Shown: in pieces, positions 12,161-23,951 of the stretch
Layout of the letters: every line of letters starts with the position of its first letter
Position numbering within the stretch: the first letter of the stretch is position 1
Assembly (NCBI GenBank): GCA_003313425.1
Contig: NHZP01000110.1
Coordinates: 1-47,216 of the forward strand
Origin: Pseudopyrenochaeta lycopersici
Lineage: Eukaryota > Ascomycota > Dothideomycetes > Pleosporales > Pseudopyrenochaetaceae
Direction: 5' to 3'
Length of the DNA stretch: 47,216 nt
Made by a program: the position numbers and the translations under genes
Notes under the pieces: model-generated
What the model was told of the DNA's origin: nothing
The model's database searches: none
What the model saw: only the letters and a program-made list of their open reading frames with translations

Positions 12161-13200
12161 TAGGAGTTAAGTATAACGCTGTCTTTAATATAGTCTGTAG
12201 ATTTACAAAAGCAGTAGAAATAATATTATTTAGAAATAACTATAATATAGAATAACTAGCGTTTATTGTCCTAGATAGACTAATATAATATTATAGTATA
12301 CCTAAGTCTATTATAAGTAATAGAGATAAGCTCTTTATATCTAACTTCTAGTCTATATTAATAGCCGCTATAGGAATAAAAAGAAAATTGTTAACAGCCT
12401 ATTACCTATAAATAGACAGATAAACAGAAAGGATAAATAGAATACTAAAAACCTACCTAAGAATTTACAGTAATTAATAATAAAATAATTAGGTTTTATT
12501 ATTACTAATAGCATAACTAGCCTATAATAACAAATTGTTAGAATTAACTAGAAAGATACTATTCTTTACTAACTACAGGAGACACCCTAATCTCTTTATA
12601 AAGTTATATCCTAGTAGAAAAGCTAAAGCAGCTATAAAAATAGCTAAAGAAATAAAGAAAATACACAAATAACTCTAAGAAACCTTAAGAAAGTATAACG
12701 TAATAGTATTTCCTACTAGAATAAGAAAAGAAAAATAGCACCTTAGCTAAAGAAGGGGGATAAAGCATACTTACTTATAAAATATTTACGCAACAGGCGA
12801 CTAAGTAAGGGACTTAATTATGTTAAAGTTAGACTATTTTTAGTTAAAGAATAGAATAGACTAGTAAACTATATACTTAAGCTACTACTAGATGTAAAGA
12901 TCTACCTACGCTTCTACATCTCTAGGTTAGAACTAGCTAACCCTATAACGCTACTATAAAAAACATTTTAATATAAGACTAAAGAAGAAACAGAGTATAA
13001 AGTTAAAAAAATCCTTAATAAAAGACGCTCTAAGATTACGGAAAATTAATATAGAGAAAGAGAATACCTTGTAAAATAGAAGGACTACCTAGACTTAAAA
13101 AATACATCGGAACCTAAATTAAACCTAGGGAACTGTAAGGAATGGATTAGTAAATATAACCGCGATAGGGAACGAAAGGAGCTTAGGTACTAGAACTACA
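12160..13200 (+). pseudogene. chromovirus integrase with C-terminal chromodomain, 5'-truncated
   Basis: The plus strand reads as the C-terminal part of a Gypsy polyprotein. The integrase core at about 12180-12500 includes ISNRDKLF and GIKRKLLTAYYL, equivalent to the usual S-D-R-G and T-A-Y-H-P-Q boxes. A chromodomain follows at about 12981-13170, with stretches EYKVKKILNKRR and YLVK, then WKGYPxxxNTWEP-like sequence with Trp codons turned to stops, and finally CKEWISKYNRDRERKE. Integrase plus chromodomain identifies a chromovirus. Reverse transcriptase and everything upstream are missing, so the fragment begins at about 12160 next to unmutated DNA. Confidence 0.75.
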
Positions 13201-13804
13201 ACTAACCTAGACTTATTATAACTCTAAGGGCACCTAGCTAGAAGACTCTAGCAGCCCTAACTCCTAGAATAGTAACTAGTCTACAACAGCAGCGCCTAAG
13301 GGAGCCCTAGGGTTAACTAAGGCTAACTCAGAGTTTAAGGACTCTAACGCCTTGAGGCGTTTAATATCCTCCACATCTGCAAGACCCCTATTAAATAATC
13401 TCGCCTCCTTCTTCTTTAATAACTTTCGCTACTTACGTAGACGTTTCTGCTTTAAGCGCGCTGCAGTAATACAGTTAAACGCGGCCTGCACTAATCGCTC
13501 GTCCTTATTAATAGCTTTTCTACTACTTTGTCTTGCTAGTCTAAGTCCGCCAACTCTTTGTTAAGTTTTAAGAAATCTAGAACTAGGACGTCAACAGGCA
13601 CGCATTCTACCTGTCCCCTAACTCCCTTATAATTTCTACATTTTGCGGACAAAGAGGATATCTAATAACTTAAATTATTTTCTATGCATCGCTTACAGGA
13701 CACTATTACGTCCTAACCTTTGTTATTTATTTAATCTCCGCGTTTTTAGCGATAGTACGTAGCCTAGGAAGACATCAGATCAACTTATAATGGTATAAGT
13801 TATT

Positions 13805-13820
13805 AGAGGAGAGGGATAGT
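13805..13820 (+). other. polypurine tract of the chromovirus
   Basis: A purine run, TAGAGGAGAGGGATAG, lies directly before TGTTATAACC. This is the arrangement found at the start of a 3' LTR. Confidence 0.55.
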
Positions 13821-14070
13821 GTTATAACCTAAGAATGTGCTAAGGGACAGCCGCCTTAAGAAGCCCCGCGGCCTAGTACGTGCGTTAGAGCATAAGGCTG
13901 CATCTAAGAAAAACACGTGACTCGTTACAAGTCTTATAGTCTTAGGAATCTTACACGCTGACATCCAGTCTCTATATAAGACTTAGTAAGAATAGTGCAG
14001 TCTTATAAGACTCCTTGTGTATATAGATTACAGTAATAAACCCTTATAGCTTATTATATTTAACTTAATA
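13821..14070 (+). repeat. 3' LTR of the chromovirus
   Basis: It starts TGTTATAACC right after the purine run and contains a TATA-like TCTATATAAG at about 13971. It fades into AT-rich DNA near 14070. The end is uncertain because no partner LTR is present in the window. Confidence 0.45.
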
Positions 14071-14599
14071 TTATACTCTATAGTATAGAAATAGCAATAC
14101 TAATTATTCTTAAAACCTTAATACTCTTTATAGAAGCGCCCTCTTACTATCTTAGTATTAAACCCTATTCTATCTAGTCCCTTACTCTATCCTGGAGAAC
14201 TAACCTTACGGTCTCATTAGTTATCCTTACCGATAGCTTTTAAGATCCTTCACATTAGGATAACGTACGCAGCTACGTGCTGCTATATTCCTCCTACGTC
14301 TAATAAAAATTTAGTAACATATAATACTATACTTTTTTATTTATTTACCCCTTTAATCTTAATAGGGAGGATCTTAATACGTAGTAAGTTTAAGTCCCTT
14401 ATAAGTTTCTTACTTAATAAATAGTAGGTGTAGTAACCGTTATTAATTATAGTAGTAGCTAGTTATATAGAATTAATAATAATATTTATAGATATAGGTT
14501 TTATAGTTACTAACTATAGTAAAAGTAACCTTATTATTTATATAGGGTTTTAGACTTATATAGGCTCTAGCACACAACTTCGTGCTAGAGCTACTCTTT

Positions 14600-15560
14600 T
14601 CCTTTATCTAAGGAGGATAGGGATTCTGTTACTTATTTAGTAGTTATAGATATAATCTTTATAAGTTTTATAATTTTATTAACCTATCTTGTATAATAGT
14701 CTTCTTAGCTATTTAATAACTTTATTATATACTAGGCTACTTAGTAGTTATACAGACTGCACCTTAAATAGGCGCTGTTCTCTTTTCTTTCTTAAACCTA
14801 TTTACGTGTTCCCTAGAATTTTTTTCTAAGTTTTATATAGAGCTAGTAAGCTGTTATAGAAGTTATCTAGTCTATCTTATTATTATCCCTTTAGGTTATT
14901 AGTTAGTTCTACGTGATATATACTTTGCCTATATAGCTCTTACTTATAGTAATTCTCTCTATAGCTCTTAAATTTTCCTAGGTTACTTTAGTCTATTATA
15001 TAAACTCTTTATATATTTCTCTAAATAGTAGTTAATAACCTACTTACGTCTTTAGTAGCTTACTATTTAAGCTACTCTTAAGATAGTTAATCTTCTAAAT
15101 ATAGCTTATATTATCTAACCTAGCTTTAAGGAGCTTAAAGTTAAACGCTTAAATATAAGAGTTAAATTCTGTTCTTCCTTACTTAGTTATATAGAGGTAT
15201 TTAAGGGCCTTCTCTCTTACTATAGGGTCCTTAAAGAAGTTATTAAGGTAGGACTATAGCTTAAAGAGGGATAGCGTTACTAGCCTATTTATAAGGTTTG
15301 TTACGTATAGGCTAAGGGCGTTAAACGCTTAGCCTGTCGTATAAGTAATAACGTAATTTACTCTGCTGTTATTATCTAGGTAAGCTCCACAGTCTCTATA
15401 CAGCTTTACTTAGACCTTTATTTTCTATTAAAGATATTACTTATATAAGCCTTTCTTAAAGACTTCTATATTTAGTAGTCTTAGTTTTCTAATCTCTTAT
15501 ATAAGAGAGTCTTGCTATTCTATTAAAAAGGAGGTAGAGACTGTATATACTATCTGTACA
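14600..15560 (-). pseudogene. second Gypsy gag remnant
   Basis: The minus strand reads as a capsid protein. A segment near 15130-15280 reads in part FFKDPIVREKAL and TEFNSYIQAFNFKLL. Further on are LKSSLNSKLLK and LRAIERITISK, which fit gag proteins of fungal Gypsy elements. The expected zinc-knuckle region near 14700 has lost its cysteines. The orientation is opposite to the integrase at 16330-17420, so this is a separate insertion. The flanks at 14070-14600 and 15560-16330 are AT-rich and hold nothing I can name. Confidence 0.5.
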
Positions 15561-16329
15561 CTACTTAATTTAGCGACTAAGTTCTTTAGCTCCTAAACTT
15601 AGTTCTGTAATAACTTATATAGCTAGCTCTACTATTAACTAGCTAACTTATTAAGGCTGTCTTATAAGGAGTTAACTGTTACTAATAGATCTTCTACTAA
15701 GGGTTAGTTATTACGTAGTTATTAAGGGTTGTGCTAATATAACTAGTGTTGCTAAGGTACGTGCTAGTGCAGCTAGTGTTGCTGCTATCCTAAGGCTCCT
15801 GTTATCTACATCTAGTGCTCTTATTATTATAGCTTGTACGCTTGTTAGTTTAAGGGCCCTTAGTATCTGTCTATTATTTTTTTAGGTTATTAATCTTTCT
15901 CCTTATGCTATAGGCGAAGAGGCCTAGCTAATAAGTATGTATTTGTCTTATACTATAGAAGGAGAAAGATAGAGAAGAGGTTATAGGTATCCTTAGAGGA
16001 TATACATATATTTGTATAAGCAAAGAGGAACGTGCTCTTCTAGCTACTAACCTGTACGAGCTAATAAGGAAAGGGGGTAGAGGAGATTAAGGAGTTCGCT
16101 CCCCGTGTGATAGTAGCGAAGCCTCTCTTGCTTAAAGGGCGCAGCCTATTACAAGTTACGCTAACGTATTATAAAGTTATATTATAACTATTAAATCGCT
16201 AGTTATAAGGGCTCTTATAACACGTTCTTCCTTATGTACTTATAGTATTACTAGCTAAAGATACACCTGTTAATTAAATAGTATTATAACGCGTGCGCTA
16301 CTTATTACTAAATAAAAAGCCCTTAGGAT

Positions 16330-17420
16330 AGTAAGTATAGTTACTTACAGCTACTACTAGTGCTTTATAGACGCTAGATAGAAATTTTAGTTAATTTTAT
16401 TTAAGATTTACCTACCTCTTAGCTAGATAGCTGTAATTTTAAGAATATCCTTATTATTATAGACCGCCTTATAAAAAGATAGTACTTTTTTCCTACGTAT
16501 AGCTATACTATAGCTAAAGCTACTAGGTACTTTATAGAGGTCTTTAAATTATATAGCTTTCCCCTTAGTATTATCTCTAACTATAGTTTAAATTTTATTA
16601 GTTAGTTTTAGAGGCGGGTCTATCAGCGACTACGTATCTAACAGCGCTTGTTAACAGCCTATTACCCTAAAATAGATAGGTAGACTAAGCGGGTAAATTA
16701 AGCCTTATAAATTTATCTTTATTAGTATATTAACTACGCGTAAAGTAACTAAGCTGCCTAGCTTTACGTTACTAAGTTTTAAGCTAATAATATAGTTAAC
16801 GCCTCTATAGGTATAACGCTATTCTTTACAGATCTTAGATATTACTTTTATAGTAGTATACACCTAGAGGAAAACTATAATAAAAAGCTTAGTAGCGCTA
16901 TAGCTAGTAATAAAATCTAAGTAGATAAGCTTATAAACACCTACGCGGACCTAGTTACTTATTTATAAGAATAAATACTATAGGCTTAATAAGAATAAGC
17001 TTACTACGCTAACACCTCTTACTAATTAGTGCTAAAGTATACTATTAGAGACTAAGTTATAGTTAATATAATTAATTAGTCTACTAAACAGGAATTAAAG
17101 AAGCTAGACTTTAAGTAGGTAGGGCCTTATAGCATTATAAGAGTCGTGTATAATAGCTAGGCGTATTAATTAGACCTTCTACTAAATATATTAGGTAGCA
17201 GAGTTTTTCCTATATTTTACCCTAAGCTTCTTTAGCCTACGCTCTTAAAAGGGCTTCTAGATTAAGCGCTAGCTTAGCTAGTAGCTATTAAGGTAGTTAA
17301 TCCTAATAGTAAGGTTTAAGATAAGTAGCTCATTAATAATTTTCTTAATTACTAGTAAACTAGCGTTAAAGGCTGCTAAAAGCGTAAGTAGTAGTACCTA
17401 ATTAAATAGACTAGATACCT
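16330..17420 (+). pseudogene. Gypsy integrase remnant
   Basis: The plus strand reads as the integrase part of a Gypsy polyprotein. It includes ILIIIDRLIK near 16450, SFPLSIISNYSLNFISQF near 16560 and LLTAYYPKIDR near 16650, matching the D, S-D-R-G and T-A-Y-H-P-Q-T-D-G boxes with transition-type changes. It continues through VGPYSIIRVV and LPTYYMPL. Stops are TAG and TAA. Reverse transcriptase is absent upstream. A purine run and LTR follow at 18053-18372. Confidence 0.65.
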
Positions 17421-17660
17421 AAAACCTACCTAGCACCTAGCAACTAAGTACCCTAATAACTACAATGCTTATCTGTTTTATTAGCGACAGCCTAATAAGC
17501 TTAAGCTACCTACTTATTATATGCCTCTAAATTAGTTACTACTTAATAAGGATAAGCTAGCTGTAGAAGAGTATCTTAGCAGCGACGAAAGTATCTAAAA
17601 AGTTTTACTTAAGTTAGCGCGCCTTAATTTGCGCGGCCTCGCCTTAGGTTGCACGTCTGC

Positions 17661-17744
17661 AGCCTCAATTTGCGCGCCTCTAGCCTTAATTTGCGCGCCT
17701 TTAGCCTTAATTCGCGCATCTATAGCCTTAAAATTGCTCGCCTT
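17661..17744. repeat. 21-bp tandem repeat, four copies
   Basis: Units start AGCCTTAATTTGCGCGCCT-like at 17661, 17682, 17703 and 17724. They are GC-richer than their surroundings. Degenerate units extend a little on both sides. Confidence 0.8.
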
Positions 17745-18070
17745 CGCCCTTACTCTGCGCAGTACGCCTTACTTTACGCGCTACGTCTAGGAACCTTATA
17801 ACTAAACGAAAATTGCAAAGGTTGCTCTTATATATATTATATAAAGGTCTTTAAGTTCTATTTTCGCGTTATAGGGTAGAAGTGTTAGAAAACACCTTAG
17901 AGCTTAGTAATTTTATATAGGAAACTGTTTAGACATGCGCAGCGCTATATAAAGCCTATTACTAGATTTACTAAGTTAGAGAGACTTAGTAGTAAATATT
18001 TTTTTTATATTTTATCTTAAATTTTTGTCTCTTAGTTTAGAGGCCCTTACTATTTTAATGGGGGAGGTCG

Positions 18071-18372
18071 TGTTAGGGTTTAATCCTTTTAGGTTACTAG
18101 ACGCAGGTAAAAGGGTTTAATCCTTCTAAGTTACTAGACGTAGGTGAAAGGTAACAATCCTACTAAGTTACTAGACGCAGGTGGAAGGTAACTCTTACCT
18201 CTTACCTTTTACCTAGCTAGATAACTGGATTAGGACTAGCCTGCTCTAGTTTATGTATATAGGCAGCACCTCTCCCCCAAAGGTGAGAAGTATCTGCTAT
18301 TTTGTCCATTTCCTTTTAAATTGAGTTTCTTTAACTAAGACCGTCCTAACTGTGCGTGTTGACTGCCTTACA
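18071..18372 (+). repeat. LTR with internal 37-bp repeats
   Basis: A purine-rich AATGGGGGAGGTCG precedes TGTTAGGG at 18071, the usual PPT-LTR junction. The segment ends in CCTTACA at about 18372. Inside are three tandem units of about 37 bp starting near 18081, 18118 and 18155 that share GTTACTAGACG. It is probably the 3' LTR of the integrase fragment upstream. Confidence 0.5.
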
Positions 18373-19800
18373 CTTATATTACCTATAGTTAAGAATATTT
18401 CTTTTTGGTAATTACTCTTAATATATATAGTAGCTAGTTTCTAAGTAAATTTAAATATAATATCTTATAACTATATTCTAAACATATTAATAAAATATTA
18501 GTAGGTTTTAGATAATACCTCTAATTAATTAATCTTTAGGTAAGACTACTAGTATAGTATATATAGAAAACTATAATCTTTTACCTAATATACTTCTATA
18601 AAGTATAACTGCCTTAGCGCTAATAAATTATAAGCTATAAATATAAATAAAATTATTATTAACTTATTAATCTGCTACTAAGTATAAGGAGCTTTACTAG
18701 CTTTTAATAAGTAGTTATCTCCTTCTAAATAGCTTTATAACATGTTTCTAACCTATTCTAGGCTGTAAAGATACTCTTATTAGAGATTAGGCTAAGTATA
18801 AATAGCATCCGCTTATTACTTATAGACTTAATAAAGTATATTTATTAATTAGCTCTACTATCCTTTTACTACTATAGTATTATATAAACGCTGTTAAGTA
18901 AAGCGTAAATAAATTAAATATTACTAGTAAAAAGTAAAAGATACTAGCTATAATCTTAAAGTAAATATATTTATAATAAGTTATAACTATATTACTAATG
19001 TATTATAGCAGAGAAAAGCTTAATAAGTAATAGATAGACTAGTATCATACTTATAAAAACTTTAGTATATCTTATATTTAAAGAGATACTTCCCTAGTAG
19101 TATAATTTTAGTAATTATATACTTATAAAAGTATATTATATAATATATATATTTATAAACTTATTTAGAGTACGTTTAAGATATATTGCTAACCTCTTAT
19201 AAAATAATAGCGTATAATAATTTCTAACTAAGAGTAAGAATAAACTAGTGGTTAAGATATCTTACTACTAAAAATATCTTTAAATAGTATTATATAACGT
19301 AGAGGTCTATAGTAGAGCTCTTAGAGAAGCACTACTTTAAGATTAAGCTTATAAAGATAATCTGCTAAGTAAGTTAATTAGAACCTATTTAGAATATATT
19401 ACTAATATACTCTTATAGTGCTCTAAGATAAGTTTCTTAGTAAGAAATAGACTAGTAAATAAAGTTAATTAAACTAGAGCTGTTAGAAATAAAGCTTAGA
19501 GCGCAGTAGTAGACTATTAAGGAAAAGGAGTTAGACCTATTAGAAAGACGGAGGCGCTTATAATCTGATAAGTAACAAGTTACAAACCTGCTGTCGCAGG
19601 CTAAGGTGTTATCTCAGGGAGCCTGAGGAAGAAACTGCATTAGTAATCTTACTATATAATCTAAGACGTGTGGGGTTAGGTTTACGAGTCTAAGACACAA
19701 TACACACATAATACAACTTTTCTGCTTATTATAAATTCTTCCTAATGCATTATTATAAGCACACCTAAGTGCGACATGCGACATTAGTTAAGAACCTGTT
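18373..19800. repeat. AT-rich RIP-degraded DNA, unassigned
   Basis: The plus strand reads weakly as protein with TAG/TAA stops, including a late stretch reading TIKEKEQDLLERRRRL (19511-19558) that looks like a coiled coil. This may be the tail of a transposase, but I cannot assign a family. Composition returns to normal by about 19820. Confidence 0.4.
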
Positions 19801-20106
19801 CTGTAATAATCTAAGGAAGAAATAAATTTCATTAGTAAAGGTCAGCCGACGGGTCGCTTGCGGCTTGAGCTGATCGTACTGCTTGGCACAACGAAGCTCG
19901 GGCCCGACCAGTAGGCTTGGCTTTTTGACCAGTCAGCCGAGCTGTAGTCTCGGTTAGTCCAGAGGCTCAGCCTCCTCGTGGGCCGTCCGTGCCTCCTTCC
20001 CTCATCCTCATAACCGCCGCCCTTCCCACTTCTGTTCGTAACATCAATCAATTTTGTTGGGGTGGCCCCTCTCTAGGTAACCGAGCTTATACTCCACCTA
20101 ATCTTT

Positions 20107-22317
20107 TCATATGATCCTGATAGTTGTCTTCTCACTAATTGGAACTCCTAGCAACCATTCTGCGAATCCTATTCGCCTATAAGTCTGTTGATCCGGATGT
20201 ACGCGTTGCAGGACAAGCCCACAGCGATCTGTAAGTTGAAATACATAATAAATTTCCAGACTATTACCCTCCGTCGCTAAAGTCCCACTGAATCTCCATT
20301 CACTCACCAAGCGAGTCCATAATTTGAAAGCCTCTCTTCTAGGCTCAAAATCGAGGCTCACCTGGCCAAAGGATTTGTCGGTGTCTGGAGGACCAATTCC
20401 AAACTGATCTTCCAACCGGTTCTCATCTTCATCTTCCTCTGCCTCTAAATAGACTTTCCTGAGTTGCAATCGCACTTCTGTCAAGCAACCACTTAGAACA
20501 ATAATGCCTGCAGCACACTGCCCAAACTCGTCTGGTCCTAGCGCTGTATATTGACATTCGACAACTTCGCAGGAAACGTGTCTGGAAAAGAATTCGGACC
20601 CGGTTGAAGAGTAGTTGTACTCTTGGGGGGTCCAATCGCTGTTGAGCGAGAAATTGATTTTCTTTTCAATCGATGCCCACGACCATGACGGTGCTATGTA
20701 CTCGTCAAAGTTTGTAGGTAAACTGTCCGATGAGCTGAAAGTGGTGCACCTCGGTTCGACCTTCCAGCAAAGGTCTCGTCGCAGTGTACCTTCCCATAGT
20801 CCTGCTAAGTATTTACCAGAAGACGGGCTTGCAAACTGTCTCGCCACACCGGCAATGGCAGGAAGCGTGTCCTTCATAAACGTCAGCTTAAGTCCTGAAT
20901 AGTGGGCGATGGTGTGACGGAAAAGACCACTCAGGAAGTCGTCTGATACGGCTTCCCTTACTAGTGCCTTCGCTTGGTTTTGCTTTATTGTGACGTCGCC
21001 TTGCAACATGCCGCATTCGCACACGGTCCTCTCGTGGCATTCCCAAATCAACTCGTCAGCACAGAAATGGATCACCCGTGGAGATAAAATTCTTTCTTGA
21101 TATACCCAGGCTCTGCCGAGTAGAGGTATGGTGCTGAAAGGGTTGCGGGGCTCTCCACCAGTAAAACCGTAGTGTTCCGCTTTTAGGCGCACGGATACTG
21201 GACCAAGTTTGCATCCCTTCGCAGCAGAGGAAGCCGTAAAGCAACCCTGTCCGCTATCAGCAGCAGCTGTTGCCGCTATAGTTAAATAGGATTGCTTGTA
21301 AATCTGACCCATTTTGGCGGCCTCCCTAACCCAGTCCTTGTCGTCATCTTGAACTATGCATAGAGAGTCAATCCATAGGTAGCGGATGTTAAGTTTCCGC
21401 GCAAAGACTATTGCGTCGCGGTAGGTACGCGGAATATCGCCCCAAATAATCCTGGCTTTGAAGATATCCAAACTGGAACGCATCGTTTTAAAATGAGTTG
21501 CCGAACCCCAACAGTGACTGAGTGTCGCGTACGAAGCTGGTCCGCCCACGAACTCACGAAGCCGAATATCAGCAGTAAGAGCGCCGCCATCAGGACCAAG
21601 ATCTAGAATCCTGCTAGGCAGAGTTTTAAGCCCTTCAGATGGAGAATTATATTGGTGGATGCAGTTGCAGTCCGCTATGCGCGCTTGCGTCCATGCCACT
21701 GCCTCTTGGGAACCCGTATCTCCAGAAATATGAAACTTGCGAGAGATGCCAGCCCAAGGTCGTGCAACCCAAGCTTGCTCGTCTACTGTTTTGTAGAATT
21801 CAAATTTCGGTGAAACCGATCGCCCCCGGTTGTTCATGTCGAAAGCAGAGATGAATAAGCGATCATTTCCTATGCGATTAAGCGCAATAGCCGAGGGTTC
21901 AATGTTATAGCTGGTGCTGATAAAATTTGCAGCTTGCAATAACATGTCGCAAGAAGAGCACCATGAAGCTGACTTGCGTAATTTTTCGAGGATGATGGAC
22001 GTGCTCTGAAGCTGGCTGTGGTAATCAATCTTTCTACAAAATTCACATGTGTCGCATCCCTTTCCCCAGTTATTCCACTTCTCCATGGAGCTTTTTGGGC
22101 CAATTGGTTGAGCAGCGGACGCTGTTGAACTTGGTGAAACCGTTTCTTGGGCCTTCGCTCTAGAAGTTTTGGCCGCTCTTTGCTTGGCAGCAAACGCAAA
22201 CGGAGCCGTGGACGACGCAGGGTCACCACCTTTGATCTCCTTTAGCCTCCCTCGCATAGAATCTTTGGCGCGACCCAGAAGGCTATATGGCGAGAGCGAC
22301 GGTGAATTTTGAGACAT
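20107..22317 (-). CDS. HET-domain protein (heterokaryon incompatibility type)
   Basis: This intronless frame of 736 codons starts at the first in-frame ATG (22317, G at -3); no upstream ATG exists before a stop. The HET domain spans roughly residues 260-410. Its hallmarks are YATLSHCWG (263-271), YLWIDSLCIVQDDDKDW (313-329), a following segment with QSYLTIAATAAADS, and RAWVYQERILSPR (402-414). Downstream come LWEGTL and APSWSWAS (542-549), common in HET proteins. A Cys-rich patch (CDTCEFC, CSSC) at about residues 88-123 precedes it. HET proteins trigger non-self recognition and cell death on fusion of unlike strains; the partner here is unknown. It is the only large gene without RIP damage in the window and has normal codon use. 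Confidence 0.92.
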   Translation of the reverse strand: MSQNSPSLSPYSLLGRAKDSMRGRLKEIKGGDPASSTAPFAFAAKQRAAKTSRAKAQETVSPSSTASAAQPIGPKSSMEKWNNWGKGCDTCEFCRKIDYHSQLQSTSIILEKLRKSASWCSSCDMLLQAANFISTSYNIEPSAIALNRIGNDRLFISAFDMNNRGRSVSPKFEFYKTVDEQAWVARPWAGISRKFHISGDTGSQEAVAWTQARIADCNCIHQYNSPSEGLKTLPSRILDLGPDGGALTADIRLREFVGGPASYATLSHCWGSATHFKTMRSSLDIFKARIIWGDIPRTYRDAIVFARKLNIRYLWIDSLCIVQDDDKDWVREAAKMGQIYKQSYLTIAATAAADSGQGCFTASSAAKGCKLGPVSVRLKAEHYGFTGGEPRNPFSTIPLLGRAWVYQERILSPRVIHFCADELIWECHERTVCECGMLQGDVTIKQNQAKALVREAVSDDFLSGLFRHTIAHYSGLKLTFMKDTLPAIAGVARQFASPSSGKYLAGLWEGTLRRDLCWKVEPRCTTFSSSDSLPTNFDEYIAPSWSWASIEKKINFSLNSDWTPQEYNYSSTGSEFFSRHVSCEVVECQYTALGPDEFGQCAAGIIVLSGCLTEVRLQLRKVYLEAEEDEDENRLEDQFGIGPPDTDKSFGQVSLDFEPRREAFKLWTRLVSEWRFSGTLATEGNSLEIYYVFQLTDRCGLVLQRVHPDQQTYRRIGFAEWLLGVPISEKTTIRII

Positions 22318-22474
22318 AGCTTTGATGGGTGAGAGTGTCTGACGGTAATTGGGGGAAGAGATGGCGATATAAGTTTTGTGGGAACTGTAGTTGTCGCGAT
22401 GCAAAAGCGGGGGTTGGATCTGAAATTCTAAAACCGAAAAGTTGTCGCAGGAAATGGAGCGGGGCTAACGTGCC

Positions 22475-22506
22475 CCACCACCTGAGGAACGCCACCACCT
22501 GAGGCA
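22475..22506. repeat. 16-bp direct repeat upstream of the HET gene
   Basis: Two adjacent units of about 16 bp share CCACCACCTGAGG. They lie about 160-190 bp before the HET start codon, within its probable promoter. Whether they bind a regulator is unknown. Confidence 0.6.
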
Positions 22507-22602
22507 CGCGCTAAAAGAAAACTACACCCCCTCTAACTTTCTAAATACTATAGCTATTAATATAAAATTTTAATATATAACTTTACTATATATAACGTGT
22601 CC

Positions 22603-22635
22603 CACAAGCGAGCGCCGCGCACAAGCGAGCGCCGC
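22603..22635. repeat. 16-bp direct repeat CACAAGCGAGCGCCGC
   Basis: Two units at 22603-22618 and 22620-22635 lie between the HET gene and the pogo-like relic. The DNA between this pair and the 22475 pair is AT-rich. Confidence 0.7.
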
Positions 22636-22699
22636 ACCCCACCAAGTTTGAGCACCTCTCTCATCTCAACGTACAATAGCTCAACGCCACGCTCTTCAA

Positions 22700-23700
22700 A
22701 TGCCTTTAAACGAAGCAGATATATAGCTTACTATCTTAGCTATTTATGCGCATTAAATTAGTAGCAACTAGCCTGCTGCAGCAATCTTTAACGTGTCTGA
22801 AAGAATAATCCGTCGCTGACACGCTGGGACTACTGCTCGACGCGATTGCCAGCCTAACTTAAGGAAGCTTACCTAGCTAGAAGAGGAGGTGATAGTTAAT
22901 TATATACTTAATCTAGATTAGCGTGGATTTCCGCCTACGTACGCAGCTATACGTGATATAGCTAATGAGCTGCTATCAACGCGTGGTAGAGGTCTGGTTG
23001 GCATAAATTGGCCATCTATACCCTCTGCATGCCACCACACTTATCTTATCTGCTGCAGCCTCTTGACGTTAGCTGCTTCTCTCCTCTTAAGAAGGCGTAC
23101 AGCCGCCAGATAGAGAGCTTGATTAAGGCCCACATCAACCACATTACTAAGCTTGAATTTCTGCCTGCCTTTAAAGCAGCATTTAATCAAGCTTTCACTG
23201 CAGTTAATATACGCTCAGCATTTCGAGGAGCAGGCTTTGTTCCTCTCTAGCTAGACGTTGTCTTGTTAAGGCTAGATGTCCAGCTGCGTACGCTATCACC
23301 AGCAGCTCAGTTAGGAGCTCGGGAAGGAGCTCAGCTAGGAGCTCAGCTAGGAGCTCAATTAGGAGCTCAGCTAGGAGCTCAACTAGGAGCTCAACTAGGA
23401 GCTTAGCTAGGAGCTGAGCAAGGAGCTGAGCAAGGAGCCCAGCAAGGAGCCCAGCAAGGAGCTTAGTAAGGAGCTCTCTGGGAGCCTTAAACACTAAGGA
23501 ACCCACGTGAGTTTAAGGCTTAATCAACTCTAATTAGCGATCGCGTTTAACAGCATAAGAGCTTATTACTAGCCTTAATTATTAAGGCGCTTAATTAGTT
23601 TATAAAGGGGGCTATAGTAGGGGCATATAGAGCTAAGCTAATAGAGGGTAGGATTAATAGCCAGGCCTTATGAACACCCAGAACTATACGGTCTCCCCCT
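22700..23700 (+). pseudogene. pogo/Fot-type transposase with the catalytic centre deleted
   Basis: The N-terminus from ATG 22700 reads as the helix-turn-helix and CENP-B-like part of pogo-family transposases: MPLNEADI, TTARRDCQPNLRKLT, then RGFPPTYAA and GLVGINW, with stops from RIP. At about 23005 the frame jumps to the C-terminal part, open from 23008 to 23250: PPHLSYLLQPLDVSCFSPLK, then IRSAFRGAGFVPL. In intact family members a DDE catalytic core of roughly 200 residues lies between these parts, and it is missing. The tail continues past a TAG at 23248 and contains a 12-bp repeat array before a weak coiled-coil end. It is non-functional and could be an internally deleted derivative of a live element. 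Confidence 0.75.
23305..23484 (+). repeat. 12-bp tandem repeat within the transposase tail
   Basis: About 14 units resembling AGGAGCTCAGCT lie in phase with the former frame and would encode Gly-Ala-Gln-Leu repeats. The right-hand units drift to AGGAGCTGAGCA and AGGAGCCCAGCA. The minus strand shows a leucine-rich shadow frame. Confidence 0.8.
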
Positions 23701-23951
23701 TTTTTCTCTTGCCCCGTGCGTTCGCTAATCTTACGAAACAGAAGGAGAACACCTAGAAGAATGCGTCCGCCCCCTTTATTCTGCGACTAAACCTTTCTTA
23801 GCTAGTGCTCTAACCTAGATTAGCTAGTACCTACGCGTAACGCGTTAGAGCATAAATCGCGTTCCTAGACGCGTAACTACGCGTTCTATATAATAGAATA
23901 AATAAGAGTAAAAGCGAGAGGGAACAAAAGAGAGAAAAAGAAAGACTATCT
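23701..23951. promoter_or_regulatory. upstream region of internal helicase copy, TATA-like box
   Basis: No gene is visible. TTCTATATAATAG at about 23883 lies some 60 bp before the start codon of the helicase pseudogene and may have been its TATA region. A purine-rich leader with AGAGAGAAAAAGAAAGA follows. Confidence 0.35.

Noticed and set aside
13352..13564. 70-codon plus-strand frame after the chromodomain
   Set aside because: No conserved features, and it lies in retroelement 3' sequence before the PPT. Judged to be chance.
22318..22404. Longer HET protein starting at a TTG at 22404
   Set aside because: Nuclear genes of fungi start at ATG, and no in-frame ATG lies upstream of 22317.
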